Assembly: GCF_029240175.1 (NCBI RefSeq)
Contig: NZ_JARBTM010000004.1
Span: 95,065 to 159,064, forward strand
Length of the DNA: 64,000 nt
DNA from: Anaerosolibacter sp.
Lineage (GTDB): Bacteria > Bacillota > Clostridia > Peptostreptococcales > Thermotaleaceae
Direction: 5' to 3'
Part shown: one piece after another, positions 17,405 to 26,914 of the stretch
Numbering within the stretch: the stretch's first letter is position 1
How the letters are laid out: each line of letters begins with the position of its first letter
The notes under the pieces: generated by a model
The model's input: only the letters and a program-made list of their open reading frames with translations
Databases searched by the model: none
Told to the model about the DNA's origin: nothing
Translations under genes and position numbers: made by a program

Positions 17405-19432
17405 ATGAAGTTTGGCGATATAGTGGTATCCCTTGGAATTATTTCTATCGTACTAATCATCATCATACCTATACCACTGTTTTTATTGGATGTATTGTTA
17501 AGTTTAAATATATCCTTATCTTTATTGATTCTTTTAATATCTGTATATAACAAAGAGCCTTTACAGTTTTCTGTTTTTCCATCGATGCTTTTGATTACAA
17601 CATTGTTTCGACTCTCTTTGAATATTTCTACCACTAGAAATATCCTCTCTAATGGATATGGTGGGTCTGTGATCGAAGCTTTTGGAGATTTTGTAATAGG
17701 AAGTAACGCCATTGTTGGATTCATTATTTTCTTAATCATTACAATTATCCAGTTCCTTGTTATCACCAAGGGGTCTGAGAGAGTTTCTGAAGTAGCAGCA
17801 AGATTTACTTTGGATGCTATGCCAGGTAAACAGATGGCTATAGATGCGGATCTTAATTCTGGGCTAATCAGTGAAGATGAAGCTAGGGAGAGACGTAAGC
17901 GCATACAAAAAGAAGCAGATTTTTATGGAGCAATGGATGGAGCGAGTAAGTTTGTTAAGGGGGATGCTATAGCCGGGATTATTATAACCATTATAAATAT
18001 CACAGCGGGATTTGCCCTGGGCATGATTGGTGGTGGTTTAACATTGACTGAAGCCCTATCAAAGTATACGCTTTTAACGGTTGGTGATGGGTTAGTAGGA
18101 CAAATTCCGGCCCTTTTAATTTCTACAGGCACAGGTATCGTTGTAACGAGAGCTGCGTCTGACTCAGATCTAGGAAAGGATGTTCTATCTCAGTTATTTA
18201 ATCAACCGAAAATCATGTTCATAATTTCTGGCGTACTTGCCCTATTGGGATTAACGCCTCTCCCCAAAGTACCTTTTTTTACACTGAGTGCTGTATTTTT
18301 ATATTTAGGGTTTAGCTTGAGAAAGTCCATACAAGAAAGCAAAATGGAGGAGCAGGAAATTGCTCAAGATAGTGAAGTTGAAGAAATCAGAAAGCCTGAA
18401 AATGTAATTCCATTATTGCAGGTAGATCCTATTGAGTTAGAATTCGGGTATGGGATTATACCTTTGGCAGATCCGAATCAAGGTGGAGACTTGTTTGATC
18501 GTTTAGTGATGATTAGAAGACAGTGCGCATTGGAATTAGGTATTATTGTACCAATGATCCGACTAAGGGATAATATCCAGCTCGAGCCTAATCAGTATGT
18601 CATAAAAATAAAAGGGGTAGAAGTTTCTGATGGCAATATAGTCTTTGACCATTATTTGGCGATGAATCCAGGGACGGCTGAAGGAGATATCATAGGTATT
18701 GATGCCATTGAACCTGCCTTTGGATTACCTGCAAAATGGATTTCAGATGATGAAAGGGAAAAGGCGGAAATTTTTGGTTATACAGTTGTAGATCCATCGT
18801 CTGTTATATCAACCCATCTAACAGAAATTGTAAAAAGACATTCATGTGAGCTCCTAGGCAGACAAGAAGTAAAAACTTTGCTGGACAATGTGAAGGAGCA
18901 CCATGGGGCGCTTGTGGAAGAATTAGTACCAAAGATACTTTCAATTGGAGAAATCCAAAAGGTGTTATCAAATCTACTACGGGAAGGCATCTCTATTCGG
19001 GATATGGTCACAATTCTTGAAACACTTGCAGACTATGGCCCTATAACAAGGGATAGTGATATGCTGACGGAATATGTAAGACAATCCCTTGCAAGAGCGA
19101 TTACGAAACAATTTATTGATGGCAAGCGGGCGAAAGTGATAACCTTAGAACCAGCCTTAGAGCATATTATTATGGAATCTATTCAACAATCGGAGCATGG
19201 GTCTTATTTGAACTTAGATCCGATGGTTTCACAAACCATATTAGCCAATTTATCTCAACAAGTGCAAAAACTGATGTCTATAGGAGAACAGCCGATTATT
19301 CTTACTTCACCCATTGTGAGATTTTACTTTAAACGGCTATCGGAACAATTAGCACCAGAGTTGATTGTTCTTTCCTATAATGAGGTCGATGCGAAGATTG
19401 AGGTCCAATCTGTAGGGGTGGTGAGTGCGTAA
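17405..19432 (+). CDS. flhA: Flagellar export protein FlhA
   Basis: FlhA is the major export-gate ring protein that couples ion flow to secretion and binds chaperone-substrate complexes. The 675-residue product has an N-terminal membrane half with about eight helices. It includes the conserved FHIPEP-family stretch LDAMPGKQMAIDADLNSGLI at about 138-157. The C-terminal cytoplasmic half (about 330-675) forms the nonameric ring. AGGAGG precedes ATG 17405. The stop codon lies one base before the flhF ATG. Confidence 0.97.
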   Translation: MKFGDIVVSLGIISIVLIIIIPIPLFLLDVLLSLNISLSLLILLISVYNKEPLQFSVFPSMLLITTLFRLSLNISTTRNILSNGYGGSVIEAFGDFVIGSNAIVGFIIFLIITIIQFLVITKGSERVSEVAARFTLDAMPGKQMAIDADLNSGLISEDEARERRKRIQKEADFYGAMDGASKFVKGDAIAGIIITIINITAGFALGMIGGGLTLTEALSKYTLLTVGDGLVGQIPALLISTGTGIVVTRAASDSDLGKDVLSQLFNQPKIMFIISGVLALLGLTPLPKVPFFTLSAVFLYLGFSLRKSIQESKMEEQEIAQDSEVEEIRKPENVIPLLQVDPIELEFGYGIIPLADPNQGGDLFDRLVMIRRQCALELGIIVPMIRLRDNIQLEPNQYVIKIKGVEVSDGNIVFDHYLAMNPGTAEGDIIGIDAIEPAFGLPAKWISDDEREKAEIFGYTVVDPSSVISTHLTEIVKRHSCELLGRQEVKTLLDNVKEHHGALVEELVPKILSIGEIQKVLSNLLREGISIRDMVTILETLADYGPITRDSDMLTEYVRQSLARAITKQFIDGKRAKVITLEPALEHIIMESIQQSEHGSYLNLDPMVSQTILANLSQQVQKLMSIGEQPIILTSPIVRFYFKRLSEQLAPELIVLSYNEVDAKIEVQSVGVVSA

Positions 19433-19433
19433 A

Positions 19434-20576
19434 ATGAAGGTAAAAAGATATATAGCCGGAGATGCCCAAGAGGCTATGCTGAAAGTTAAATCGGAATTAG
19501 GCAATAATGCTGTAATCTTGCATTCTAGGAAGATAAGACGCCCAGGTTTATTCGGTATATTCAAAAAACCACTTATTGAGATGGTTGCAGCTATTGAAGA
19601 AAGTAATGAGAAAAAGGTAAATAGTTACAGCGATCAAGTCCCTAAAACAGGAAAAATCCATCCTACTGAGGCTAATAAGATTGATGAGCTTCAGCATCAA
19701 GTGGGGAGTATTCATAACTTATTAAACAATGTATTAAGCAGGATCGATTCTATCGAACCAATTCAAGAGGGACATGGTCAGAAAAAGGATGAGATATATG
19801 AAAAGTATTTAAATCTGCTTTTACAGAATGATGTAGAACCTAGTATCTCAGAGAAAATATTATCTATTGTAAGAAAACAAATGAGTTTTACAAGAGAAAA
19901 TGAAGAGGCAATCAAAAATGCAATACGAATTAAAATTCGAGAATATCTTGGACAACCTTCACCGGTAGAAGAGGGGAAGACTCAACAGAGGACAATTGTG
20001 TTGATAGGACCAACAGGTGTGGGGAAAACAACTACTTTAGCAAAATTAGCAGCGAAGTTATCAATAAATGGGATGAAGTCTGTTGGGGTTATTACTGCAG
20101 ATACCTATAGGATTGCTGCTGTAGACCAACTTCGAACCTATAGCGAAATATTGGGTATTCCGTTGAAAGTTGTCTATGAACCGCAGGAAATGAAAGATGC
20201 TTTATCGAATTTTAATAATAAAGATATCGTTTTGATAGATACCGCGGGAAGAAATCATAAAAACAGTGAACAGCTTGAAGAGGTAAAACGATTAATTGAA
20301 ACTGTTGAAAACCCTGAAATATTCTTAGTGATAAGTGCTACGACCGGATATAAAGACATAAAAAACATTGTTAGCTCCTATGAATTTATTAAAGAATATA
20401 AGCTGCTTTTTACAAAACTAGATGAGTCCAGTACAAAGGGGAACATATTGAATACAAAAATACTAACAGGCAAGAGTTTATCTTATCTTACGATTGGACA
20501 AAGCGTACCTGATGATATAGAAATTGCAAATTCTGATAGGATTGCAAATAGCATTGTAGGTGAAAAATATGAATGA
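19434..20576 (+). CDS. flhF: Flagellar biosynthesis GTPase FlhF
   Basis: FlhF is an SRP-type GTPase that sets the site and number of flagella. The 380-residue product opens with MKVKRYIAGDAQEAMLKVKS as FlhF does, followed by the basic B-domain and N-domain. The G domain contains GPTGVGKTTTLAKLAAKL (about 191-208), DTYRIAAVDQLRTY and DTAGR, with TKLDES as the G4 element. ATG 19434 is preferred over GTG 19425 because GGGGTGGTGAG lies at 19416-19425 and the family begins MKVK. It overlaps flhG by 8 bp. Confidence 0.96.
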   Translation: MKVKRYIAGDAQEAMLKVKSELGNNAVILHSRKIRRPGLFGIFKKPLIEMVAAIEESNEKKVNSYSDQVPKTGKIHPTEANKIDELQHQVGSIHNLLNNVLSRIDSIEPIQEGHGQKKDEIYEKYLNLLLQNDVEPSISEKILSIVRKQMSFTRENEEAIKNAIRIKIREYLGQPSPVEEGKTQQRTIVLIGPTGVGKTTTLAKLAAKLSINGMKSVGVITADTYRIAAVDQLRTYSEILGIPLKVVYEPQEMKDALSNFNNKDIVLIDTAGRNHKNSEQLEEVKRLIETVENPEIFLVISATTGYKDIKNIVSSYEFIKEYKLLFTKLDESSTKGNILNTKILTGKSLSYLTIGQSVPDDIEIANSDRIANSIVGEKYE

Positions 20577-21489
20577 TCAAGCCCAGAAATTAAGAGAAAT
20601 TATTAATAGTTTAAAGAGAAATAATCAGGATGCAGTTACAGACCAGGAAAAGATAACCGTCATAAATGAGAGAGATGCTAGAGTGATTACGATTACCAGT
20701 GGAAAAGGCGGCGTGGGTAAATCTAATTTTACCCTTAATCTTGGACTTGCATTAAGAAATTTAGGATTTAGTGTTACAATCTTAGATGCAGATTTGGGAT
20801 TAGCCAATATTGATGTCATCATTGGATTGATTCCTAAATACTCTTTAGCCCATGTCATTAGAAAAGAAAAAAGCATAGAAGAGGTCATGGTTGAAGGTCC
20901 ACAGGGAATTAAAATTATATCTGGAGGTTCTGGTTTACGCGAACTGGTTAATCTTACAGAAGAACAGATTAATCACCTGATTGAGAATCTAAAAACTATT
21001 GGTAGAGAAACAGATTTCATTTTGATTGATACTGGTGCAGGAATTAATCATTCTGTACTTTCCTTTGTAAATGCCACTGATGAAATAATCATCGTTACAA
21101 CACCGGAACCAACATCGATCACAGATGCCTACGCTATGATTAAAAACATAGTAGCTGAAGGTGTTGATAAAAGAATTCGCCTTTTGATTAATAGAGTAGA
21201 TAATAATCAAGAAGGTCTTGATATTTATAATAAATTGAATACTGCTGCCCAAAGATTTTTAAATATTACTTTAGAACAATTAGGATATCTATATGATGAT
21301 ACAGCTGTTTCGAAATCTGTAAAGGCACAGAGACCATTTATTCTGAATTATCCTAACAGCTTAGTCAGTCAAGGGATACATTCAATTGCTTCAAGAATTA
21401 TCAATGAGCAAACATCCGAAGTATTTGAAGTAAGCGGCCTAAAGAAATTTATAAACAAATTTTTTTATGGCCAAAGAAAATCAATATAA
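20569..21489 (+). CDS. flhG: Flagellum number/site ATPase FlhG (MinD-like, YlxH)
   Basis: FlhG is a MinD-type ParA ATPase that works with FlhF to control flagellar number and C-ring assembly. The 306-residue product has the FlhF-activating N-terminal peptide MNDQAQKLREII, the deviant Walker A ITSGKGGVGKSNFTLNLG, LDADLGLANIDV, and DTGAGINHSV. A C-terminal amphipathic membrane-targeting helix (LKKFINKFFYG) follows. ATG 20569 was chosen over GTG 20560, because AGG at 20558-20560 is the Shine-Dalgarno sequence. The following 57 bp before the PilZ gene show no signal. Confidence 0.95.
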   Translation: MNDQAQKLREIINSLKRNNQDAVTDQEKITVINERDARVITITSGKGGVGKSNFTLNLGLALRNLGFSVTILDADLGLANIDVIIGLIPKYSLAHVIRKEKSIEEVMVEGPQGIKIISGGSGLRELVNLTEEQINHLIENLKTIGRETDFILIDTGAGINHSVLSFVNATDEIIIVTTPEPTSITDAYAMIKNIVAEGVDKRIRLLINRVDNNQEGLDIYNKLNTAAQRFLNITLEQLGYLYDDTAVSKSVKAQRPFILNYPNSLVSQGIHSIASRIINEQTSEVFEVSGLKKFINKFFYGQRKSI

Positions 21490-21546
21490 TTCATCTATCT
21501 TTGTTAGAGGACAATCTACTGCTGAAGGGGGAAGGGTCTTAGTCGT

Positions 21547-22209
21547 ATGAATGATTATAATTTACTCTCTATTGGGGATAAAATTGAAATTGATAACAGA
21601 ACGATTATGAAAAATGATAGTAAGCTCATAAGTCAGGTGTTAGATATGATAGATGATAAACATATGTTCGTAGCTATGCCGATTGTAAATAGCGTAGTGG
21701 TTCCTATACCTGTGGGTGAGATTATACAGATTAAATATTCTAAGAAAAGTATAGGAGTATTTGCCTTTAGTGCCCGTGTGTTGGCGCGAAAGCATTCAGA
21801 TCATCTATCTTATATGAAGATAGAGAGGTTGAGTGATGTTAAGAAGGTTCAACGTAGAGACTACTTTCGTCTTGATATTGTACTAGATGTAAAAATGACA
21901 GTAGCTGATAATGGATTAGGAGAGTGCAACAGCTTTAATGCGCTGACAAAAGATATTAGCGGTGGTGGGTTAAGAATTATTTCAAAAACCAAGGTGAACC
22001 CCAATAACATCGTAGATATTGAGTTGAAAACAGATGACGGCATCATCCATGCGAGGGGACGTATAATACGCTGTGTGCCCTATGAAGGTTCAGGAAATGA
22101 TTATGATATTGCTGTGATTTTCGACAGCATACAGGAACAGTCGCGAACCCAAATTATATCCTTTATATTTAATTATCAGAGAAAAATGAAAAAAAAGGGA
22201 TTGGTATAG
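21547..22209 (+). CDS. YcgR-like PilZ domain protein (flagellar brake, YlxI/DgrA type)
   Basis: This is a YcgR/DgrA-type protein that binds cyclic di-GMP and slows or stops flagellar rotation. The 220-residue product has the N-terminal YcgR domain (about 1-95) and a C-terminal PilZ domain (about 100-215). Both c-di-GMP motifs are intact: R-x3-R as RRDYFR at about 99-104 and D/N-x-S-x2-G as DISGGG at about 138-143. Its location between flhG and cheB places it in the motility operon. The cheB start follows the stop with no gap. Ligand binding is inferred from the motifs. Confidence 0.88.
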   Translation: MNDYNLLSIGDKIEIDNRTIMKNDSKLISQVLDMIDDKHMFVAMPIVNSVVVPIPVGEIIQIKYSKKSIGVFAFSARVLARKHSDHLSYMKIERLSDVKKVQRRDYFRLDIVLDVKMTVADNGLGECNSFNALTKDISGGGLRIISKTKVNPNNIVDIELKTDDGIIHARGRIIRCVPYEGSGNDYDIAVIFDSIQEQSRTQIISFIFNYQRKMKKKGLV

Positions 22210-23262
22210 ATGAAAAAACTCAACGTTTTGGTCGTCGATGATTCAGCCTTTATGCGAAAGGTGATTACAGATATAATAGAGGATAATTCAGATCTAAGAG
22301 TAGTCGGGACAGCCAAAAATGGGCAGGAAGCCATCGAAAAAATCAAAGAATTATCACCAACCATAGTAACAATGGATGTTGAAATGCCTATCATGGATGG
22401 AATTACAGCACTAAAGGTCATAATGAAAGAGATGCCATTACCTGTATTAATGCTAAGCAGTTTAACAAAAGAGGGAGCAGATGCTACAGTAAGGGCGCTG
22501 GAATTAGGGGCTGTTGACTTTATTGCAAAGCCCTCTAGCATCTTCAAAATGAATACAGAAGATATGAAGCTGCAGCTTCATGAGAAACTTAAAATGGCGT
22601 CGAAAGCCAATGTGAAATCAAAACATGTTTTTAAACCGGAATTAACAGCTTCAGATAAAAAAGTGTTCAACTTTAAGACAGATGCAAATGTAAATAATAT
22701 TGTAGCCATAGGCACTTCTACCGGTGGACCAAGAGCATTACAAAGCATCATACCATTTCTGCCTAAGAATATTCCAGCTAGCATTCTTATTGTACAACAT
22801 ATGCCTCCTGGATTCACAAAATCTCTTGCAGAAAGGCTGAATAGTTTATCTGAAATTACCGTAAAAGAGGCAGAAGAGGATGATATCCTTCTTCCAGCAC
22901 ATGCGTATGTCGCTCCAGGAGACAGACATATGAAGGTTATAAAAAATGGCAATGTTTTTAGAATCAAATTAACAACAGATCAACCTATGACAGGACATCG
23001 CCCGTCTGTAGACTATATGATGAACTCTCTTGCACAACTACAAATAAAAAATCTAACGGGGGTTATTATGACAGGGATGGGTTCAGACGGAGCGGAAGGC
23101 ATGAGAAACATTAAACTTAGTGGTGGTGTTACAATTGCTCAGAGTGAAGAATCATGCGTCGTCTATGGCATGCCTAAGTCTGCAGTCAACTTAGGTTGTG
23201 TGGATATTCTTGTTTCACTTGAAGGTATTGCAGAATCAATAATAAAAGCTGTGGGGGTGTAA
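22210..23262 (+). CDS. cheB: Chemotaxis methylesterase/deamidase CheB
   Basis: CheB removes methyl groups from, and can deamidate, chemoreceptors when activated by CheA. The 350-residue product has a receiver domain with Asp10-Asp11 and phosphorylation site Asp56 (MDVEMPIMDG), then a linker. The methylesterase domain has the nucleophile Ser170 in GTSTGGPRAL, a His in VQHMPPGFT and the Asp in MTGMGSDGAEG. It starts directly after the PilZ gene stop. The partner methyltransferase gene cheR is not present in this window. Confidence 0.97.
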   Translation: MKKLNVLVVDDSAFMRKVITDIIEDNSDLRVVGTAKNGQEAIEKIKELSPTIVTMDVEMPIMDGITALKVIMKEMPLPVLMLSSLTKEGADATVRALELGAVDFIAKPSSIFKMNTEDMKLQLHEKLKMASKANVKSKHVFKPELTASDKKVFNFKTDANVNNIVAIGTSTGGPRALQSIIPFLPKNIPASILIVQHMPPGFTKSLAERLNSLSEITVKEAEEDDILLPAHAYVAPGDRHMKVIKNGNVFRIKLTTDQPMTGHRPSVDYMMNSLAQLQIKNLTGVIMTGMGSDGAEGMRNIKLSGGVTIAQSEESCVVYGMPKSAVNLGCVDILVSLEGIAESIIKAVGV

Positions 23263-23266
23263 AGCT

Positions 23267-25291
23267 ATGGATATGAGTCAATATTTAGAGATATTTATTG
23301 AAGAGTCCAAGGAACATTTACAAAATATGAATCAGAGCTTATTAGAATTAGAAAATGATAATAATGAGCTAGGCCTTCTAAATGATATTTTTAGGGTTGC
23401 CCATACATTAAAAGGTATGTCTGGTACCATGGGATACAGCAGGTTGGCAAGCCTAACCCATGAAATGGAAAACGTACTTCAATCCCTTCGAAGTAACGAG
23501 TTGAAAATTAACGGAGGTATTATTGACATCCTTTTCGAGTGTTTAGATACATTGGAAGGATACATCAGTGAAATTGAAAAAACAGGGGATGAAGGAAGTA
23601 ACGACTCCCAGGGATTGATTGTCAAATTAAATGGGATTATGGCAAGTGATGTGGACTTGAAAGATCAGGTTATATTATCCAATGAAGTATTACCTAGTCT
23701 ACATGAGGAAGCCATCAACATTGAGATTGAGGATTTTTCAAAAAATGCTATTGAGAAGGCATCCCTTGAGGGTCACAATTGTTTTAAATTAAAGATCGTT
23801 TTAAGTCCGAACTGCATGCTTAAGTCAGCAAGGGCATTTATTATTTTCAATACATTGGAAAGAGATTGTGAAATCATTAAGTCTAATCCATCTGTTGAGG
23901 ATATCGAGGATGAGAATTTCGATTTATCATTTGATTTAATTCTTATTTCAAAGTTGTCGTTGGAAGATATTAAGAAAGAAATAGATTCTATTTCAGAGAT
24001 TGATGAAGTACATATTCAACCTGTTACAATCAATGGACCCGCCTTTAGAATGGAATCTGTACAGCAAGAAGAAAGTACTGGAAATCAAGAAGAACAAGAA
24101 AGACCAGGGGATGAAAAAAGATCATCGAAATCTAAAAAACCAACTGTTGGCAAAACGGTCAGAGTTGATATTGACAGGCTTGACAATCTAATGAATTTAG
24201 TAAGTGAATTAATTATTATTAAAACAAGATTAGAAGATATTGATGATTCAGGCAAAAAAAATAATATGAATGAGGCAATAGAATATTTAGAGAGAATTAC
24301 TACCAGTCTTCATGATGCTGTTATGAAGGTACGAATGGTTCCCATCGAGAGAGTATTTAACAGATTCCCTCGGATGGTTAGAGATTTATCAAAAGAGTTA
24401 GGTAAGGATATTGAGCTTTTTATGTCTGGAGAGGAAACAGAGGTAGATAGGACTGTAATCGATGAAATAGGAGATCCACTTATACACTGTATAAGAAACT
24501 CAATTGACCATGGGATTGAAGATCCTGAAACACGAAGAACTCTTGGCAAGCGTGAATTCGGTACAGTTAAGCTTGTAGCATATCCCGATGGAAATAGTGT
24601 AGTTATTGAGGTTGAGGATGATGGACAAGGCATTAATATTGAGAAAGTAAAGAGTAAAGCCGTTCAGAATGGACTTCTAAAGAAGGAAGAAGCTGAAATT
24701 CTAGATGATAAAGAAGCGGTGAACCTATTGTTTCATCCAGGATTTAGTACAGCTGATAAGATATCTGATATATCGGGAAGAGGCGTTGGCTTAGATGTCG
24801 TAAAGACAAAAATTGAATCCCTTGGAGGCGTAGTAGAAGTACAAACTGCCAAGTCTAAAGGAAGTAAATTCGTTATTCGATTACCTTTGACACTGGCAAT
24901 CATTCAGGCGTTATTGGTCAATGTCGGTTCTGAGAAATATGCTATTCCTTTAAGCTCGATAAAAGAGATTGTTACAATAAAGGCATCAACGATTAGAAAG
25001 GTACAAAATCAAGAAGTGGTATTATATAGAAATACTACACTGCCAATATTAAGGATGAATCAAATATTGCAAGTTGTAGATTCAAATCAAGGGAAAGAAG
25101 ACTTGACCGTTGTTGTAGTTCGTAAAGGGGAGAAAACAGCAGGATTTATTGTTGACAACCTCATCGGGCAACAAGAGATCGTCATTAAATCCCTAGGAAA
25201 ATTCCTTTCTGGTATAAAGGTAATTGCGGGTGCAACGATCTTGGGCAATGGACAGGTTGCATTGATTGTAGATACGAACTCCTTGTTGTAA
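23267..25291 (+). CDS. cheA: Chemotaxis sensor histidine kinase CheA
   Basis: CheA phosphorylates CheY and CheB in response to chemoreceptor state. The 674-residue product shows the full five-domain order. P1 has phospho-acceptor His46 in RVAHTLKGMSG. P2 (about 145-245) is the CheY/CheB docking domain. A charged linker leads to the P3 dimerisation helices (about 285-350). P4 is the kinase domain with N-box HCIRNSIDHGIE, G1 EDDGQGI and G2 GRGVGLDVVK. P5 is the CheW-like domain (about 540-674). GGGGGTG lies 8 bp before the ATG. It is fully intact. Confidence 0.97.
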   Translation: MDMSQYLEIFIEESKEHLQNMNQSLLELENDNNELGLLNDIFRVAHTLKGMSGTMGYSRLASLTHEMENVLQSLRSNELKINGGIIDILFECLDTLEGYISEIEKTGDEGSNDSQGLIVKLNGIMASDVDLKDQVILSNEVLPSLHEEAINIEIEDFSKNAIEKASLEGHNCFKLKIVLSPNCMLKSARAFIIFNTLERDCEIIKSNPSVEDIEDENFDLSFDLILISKLSLEDIKKEIDSISEIDEVHIQPVTINGPAFRMESVQQEESTGNQEEQERPGDEKRSSKSKKPTVGKTVRVDIDRLDNLMNLVSELIIIKTRLEDIDDSGKKNNMNEAIEYLERITTSLHDAVMKVRMVPIERVFNRFPRMVRDLSKELGKDIELFMSGEETEVDRTVIDEIGDPLIHCIRNSIDHGIEDPETRRTLGKREFGTVKLVAYPDGNSVVIEVEDDGQGINIEKVKSKAVQNGLLKKEEAEILDDKEAVNLLFHPGFSTADKISDISGRGVGLDVVKTKIESLGGVVEVQTAKSKGSKFVIRLPLTLAIIQALLVNVGSEKYAIPLSSIKEIVTIKASTIRKVQNQEVVLYRNTTLPILRMNQILQVVDSNQGKEDLTVVVVRKGEKTAGFIVDNLIGQQEIVIKSLGKFLSGIKVIAGATILGNGQVALIVDTNSLL

Positions 25292-25321
25292 AAAGCAGTC
25301 CTATAGAGAGGGGAGAAATAT

Positions 25322-25786
25322 ATGGAGAACAAAATGGTTGCCACAGAAAATCAATATGTTTTATTTAAATTAGATAATGAGTTTTATGGTATCGATATAC
25401 TCCAAGTAGAAACAATCGAAAGGGTAATGGATATAACGAGAGTTCCCCACGCCCTACATTATGTACAGGGTGTTATAAATCTAAGGGGTGAAGTAGTACC
25501 AGTAGTAAATCTTAGAAAACGATTCAGTTTGCCTGAGATGCCTTTCGACGATGAGTCAAGAATCATTATCGTTTCGGTAGAAGAAATTGTCGTTGGAATA
25601 ATAGTAGATTCTTCTTCAGAAGTATTACAGTTAAATAGTGATGAGATTGAAGACGCAGCGAATATAACAAATAATACTGGCAATGAGTTCATCAAAGGTA
25701 TTGGTAAGCATGAAGATCGGATTATTATTTTACTTGATTTAAAGAAGGTTTTAGATATTAAAGATGCCAATGATGACGTAGAGTAG
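25322..25786 (+). CDS. cheW: Chemotaxis coupling protein CheW
   Basis: CheW couples CheA to receptors in the chemosensory array. The 154-residue product is a single CheW domain: YVLFKLDNEFYGIDILQVET, VQGVINLRGEVVPVVNLRKR, RIIIVSVEE and the closing DRIIILLDLKKVL. The conserved arginine in NLRGEV needed for kinase contact is present. A GAGGGGAG site precedes ATG 25322. The order cheB-cheA-cheW-cheC-cheD is typical of motile Clostridia and Bacillus. Confidence 0.97.
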   Translation: MENKMVATENQYVLFKLDNEFYGIDILQVETIERVMDITRVPHALHYVQGVINLRGEVVPVVNLRKRFSLPEMPFDDESRIIIVSVEEIVVGIIVDSSSEVLQLNSDEIEDAANITNNTGNEFIKGIGKHEDRIIILLDLKKVLDIKDANDDVE

Positions 25787-25798
25787 GGGGTGTGCCAT

Positions 25799-26416
25799 AT
25801 GGGAATTTCCATCGAGGAGCTCGATAGTCAACAAATCGATGTATTAAAAGAAATCGGCAACATCGGAGCTGGGAATGCTGCTACTGCTTTAGCAAAGATG
25901 ATTGATCGAAAGATTGATATGAACGTACCTAAGGTTGAGATACTAGAGTTTAAAGAAGTTGCAGAATTATTGGGGGGACCAGAGGTACCGGTTTGTGGTA
26001 TATATTTTCGTGTAGACGGAGATATCAGCGGAAGTATTATGTTCTTGCTTACCCTAAGGTCTTCAACAACACTTACCAATATGATCATGCCTTCTAATGA
26101 TGGTTTAGAAATTCCAGATGAAATTGGACAATCAGCCCTTCAGGAAATTGGGAATATTCTATCTGGCTCCTACATTTCTTCCTTGTCTGCTCTAACTGGG
26201 CTCGATATAAAAATTTCAGTGCCATCATTGGCCATTGACATGTCAGGTGCTATACTCAGCGTTCCAATTATTCAGTTTGGGCAAGTAGGAGATCATGTGT
26301 TGTTAATTGAAACAGAGTTCAATGAAGGAAATAATGAAGTAAAAGGCTTCTTCTTCCTCATACCGGATGAAGATTCATTCGAAATTTTATTGAAAAGTTT
26401 AGGTGTTTTACAATGA
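25799..26416 (+). CDS. cheC: CheY-P phosphatase CheC
   Basis: CheC dephosphorylates CheY-P and is stimulated by binding CheD, giving an adaptation loop. The 205-residue product has both catalytic half-sites: D-x3-E-x2-N in DVLKEIGNIGAG and S-x3-E-x2-N in SALQEIGNILSG, each with a following Pro. AGGGGG at 25784-25790 sets ATG 25799; the in-frame GTG at 25790 overlaps the Shine-Dalgarno sequence. The stop overlaps cheD by four bases, so the two partners are translationally coupled. Confidence 0.95.
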   Translation: MGISIEELDSQQIDVLKEIGNIGAGNAATALAKMIDRKIDMNVPKVEILEFKEVAELLGGPEVPVCGIYFRVDGDISGSIMFLLTLRSSTTLTNMIMPSNDGLEIPDEIGQSALQEIGNILSGSYISSLSALTGLDIKISVPSLAIDMSGAILSVPIIQFGQVGDHVLLIETEFNEGNNEVKGFFFLIPDEDSFEILLKSLGVLQ

Positions 26417-26901
26417 CTGGAGAAATCATAAAAGTAGGGATGGCCGATTTAAATGTAATAAAGCATCCAGGAACATTAACCACGTTAGGACTAGGATCCT
26501 GTGTTGGAATTACTCTTTATGATCCCGTAACCAAAATATCAGGTCTTGCTCATATCATGCTGCCCTCAAGTAAAACAATCCGAAATAACAGTAATACAGC
26601 TAAATTTGCTGATACAGGGATTGCTCAACTTCTAGAGGATGTCTTAAAGATTGGGGCCAATAGGCATAGACTAGTTAGCAAAATAGCTGGTGGTGCACAA
26701 ATGTTTTCGTTTTCTAACAAAAATGACATCATGAAAATTGGGGAACGAAATGTGGCAGCTACCAAAGAAATTTTAGAAGGGCTAAGAATTCCACTTATCG
26801 CTGAAGATACTGGGGGGAATTTCGGTAGGACAATAGAACTCTATTCTGATACTGGAATCCTTATGATAAAGACCATTGGACATGGAACGAAACAAATATG
26901 A
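26413..26901 (+). CDS. cheD: Chemoreceptor glutamine deamidase CheD
   Basis: CheD deamidates receptor glutamines and activates CheC. The 162-residue product is a complete CheD domain with the catalytic Cys30 in LGLGSCVGITLYD and His47 in GLAHIMLPSS, plus the glycine-rich KIAGGAQMF and the conserved GGNFGR. The start overlaps cheC (ATGA). With CheC, FliY, CheB and CheW present, the cluster encodes most of the Bacillus-type adaptation machinery. Confidence 0.95.
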   Translation: MTGEIIKVGMADLNVIKHPGTLTTLGLGSCVGITLYDPVTKISGLAHIMLPSSKTIRNNSNTAKFADTGIAQLLEDVLKIGANRHRLVSKIAGGAQMFSFSNKNDIMKIGERNVAATKEILEGLRIPLIAEDTGGNFGRTIELYSDTGILMIKTIGHGTKQI

Positions 26902-26914
26902 ATGGAGTTTTTAT

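Noticed and set aside
17377..17904. 175-codon open frame on the - strand
   Set aside because: Lies wholly opposite flhA, has no RBS and a protein made of shadow-like Ser/Ile/Leu runs; flhA is certain.
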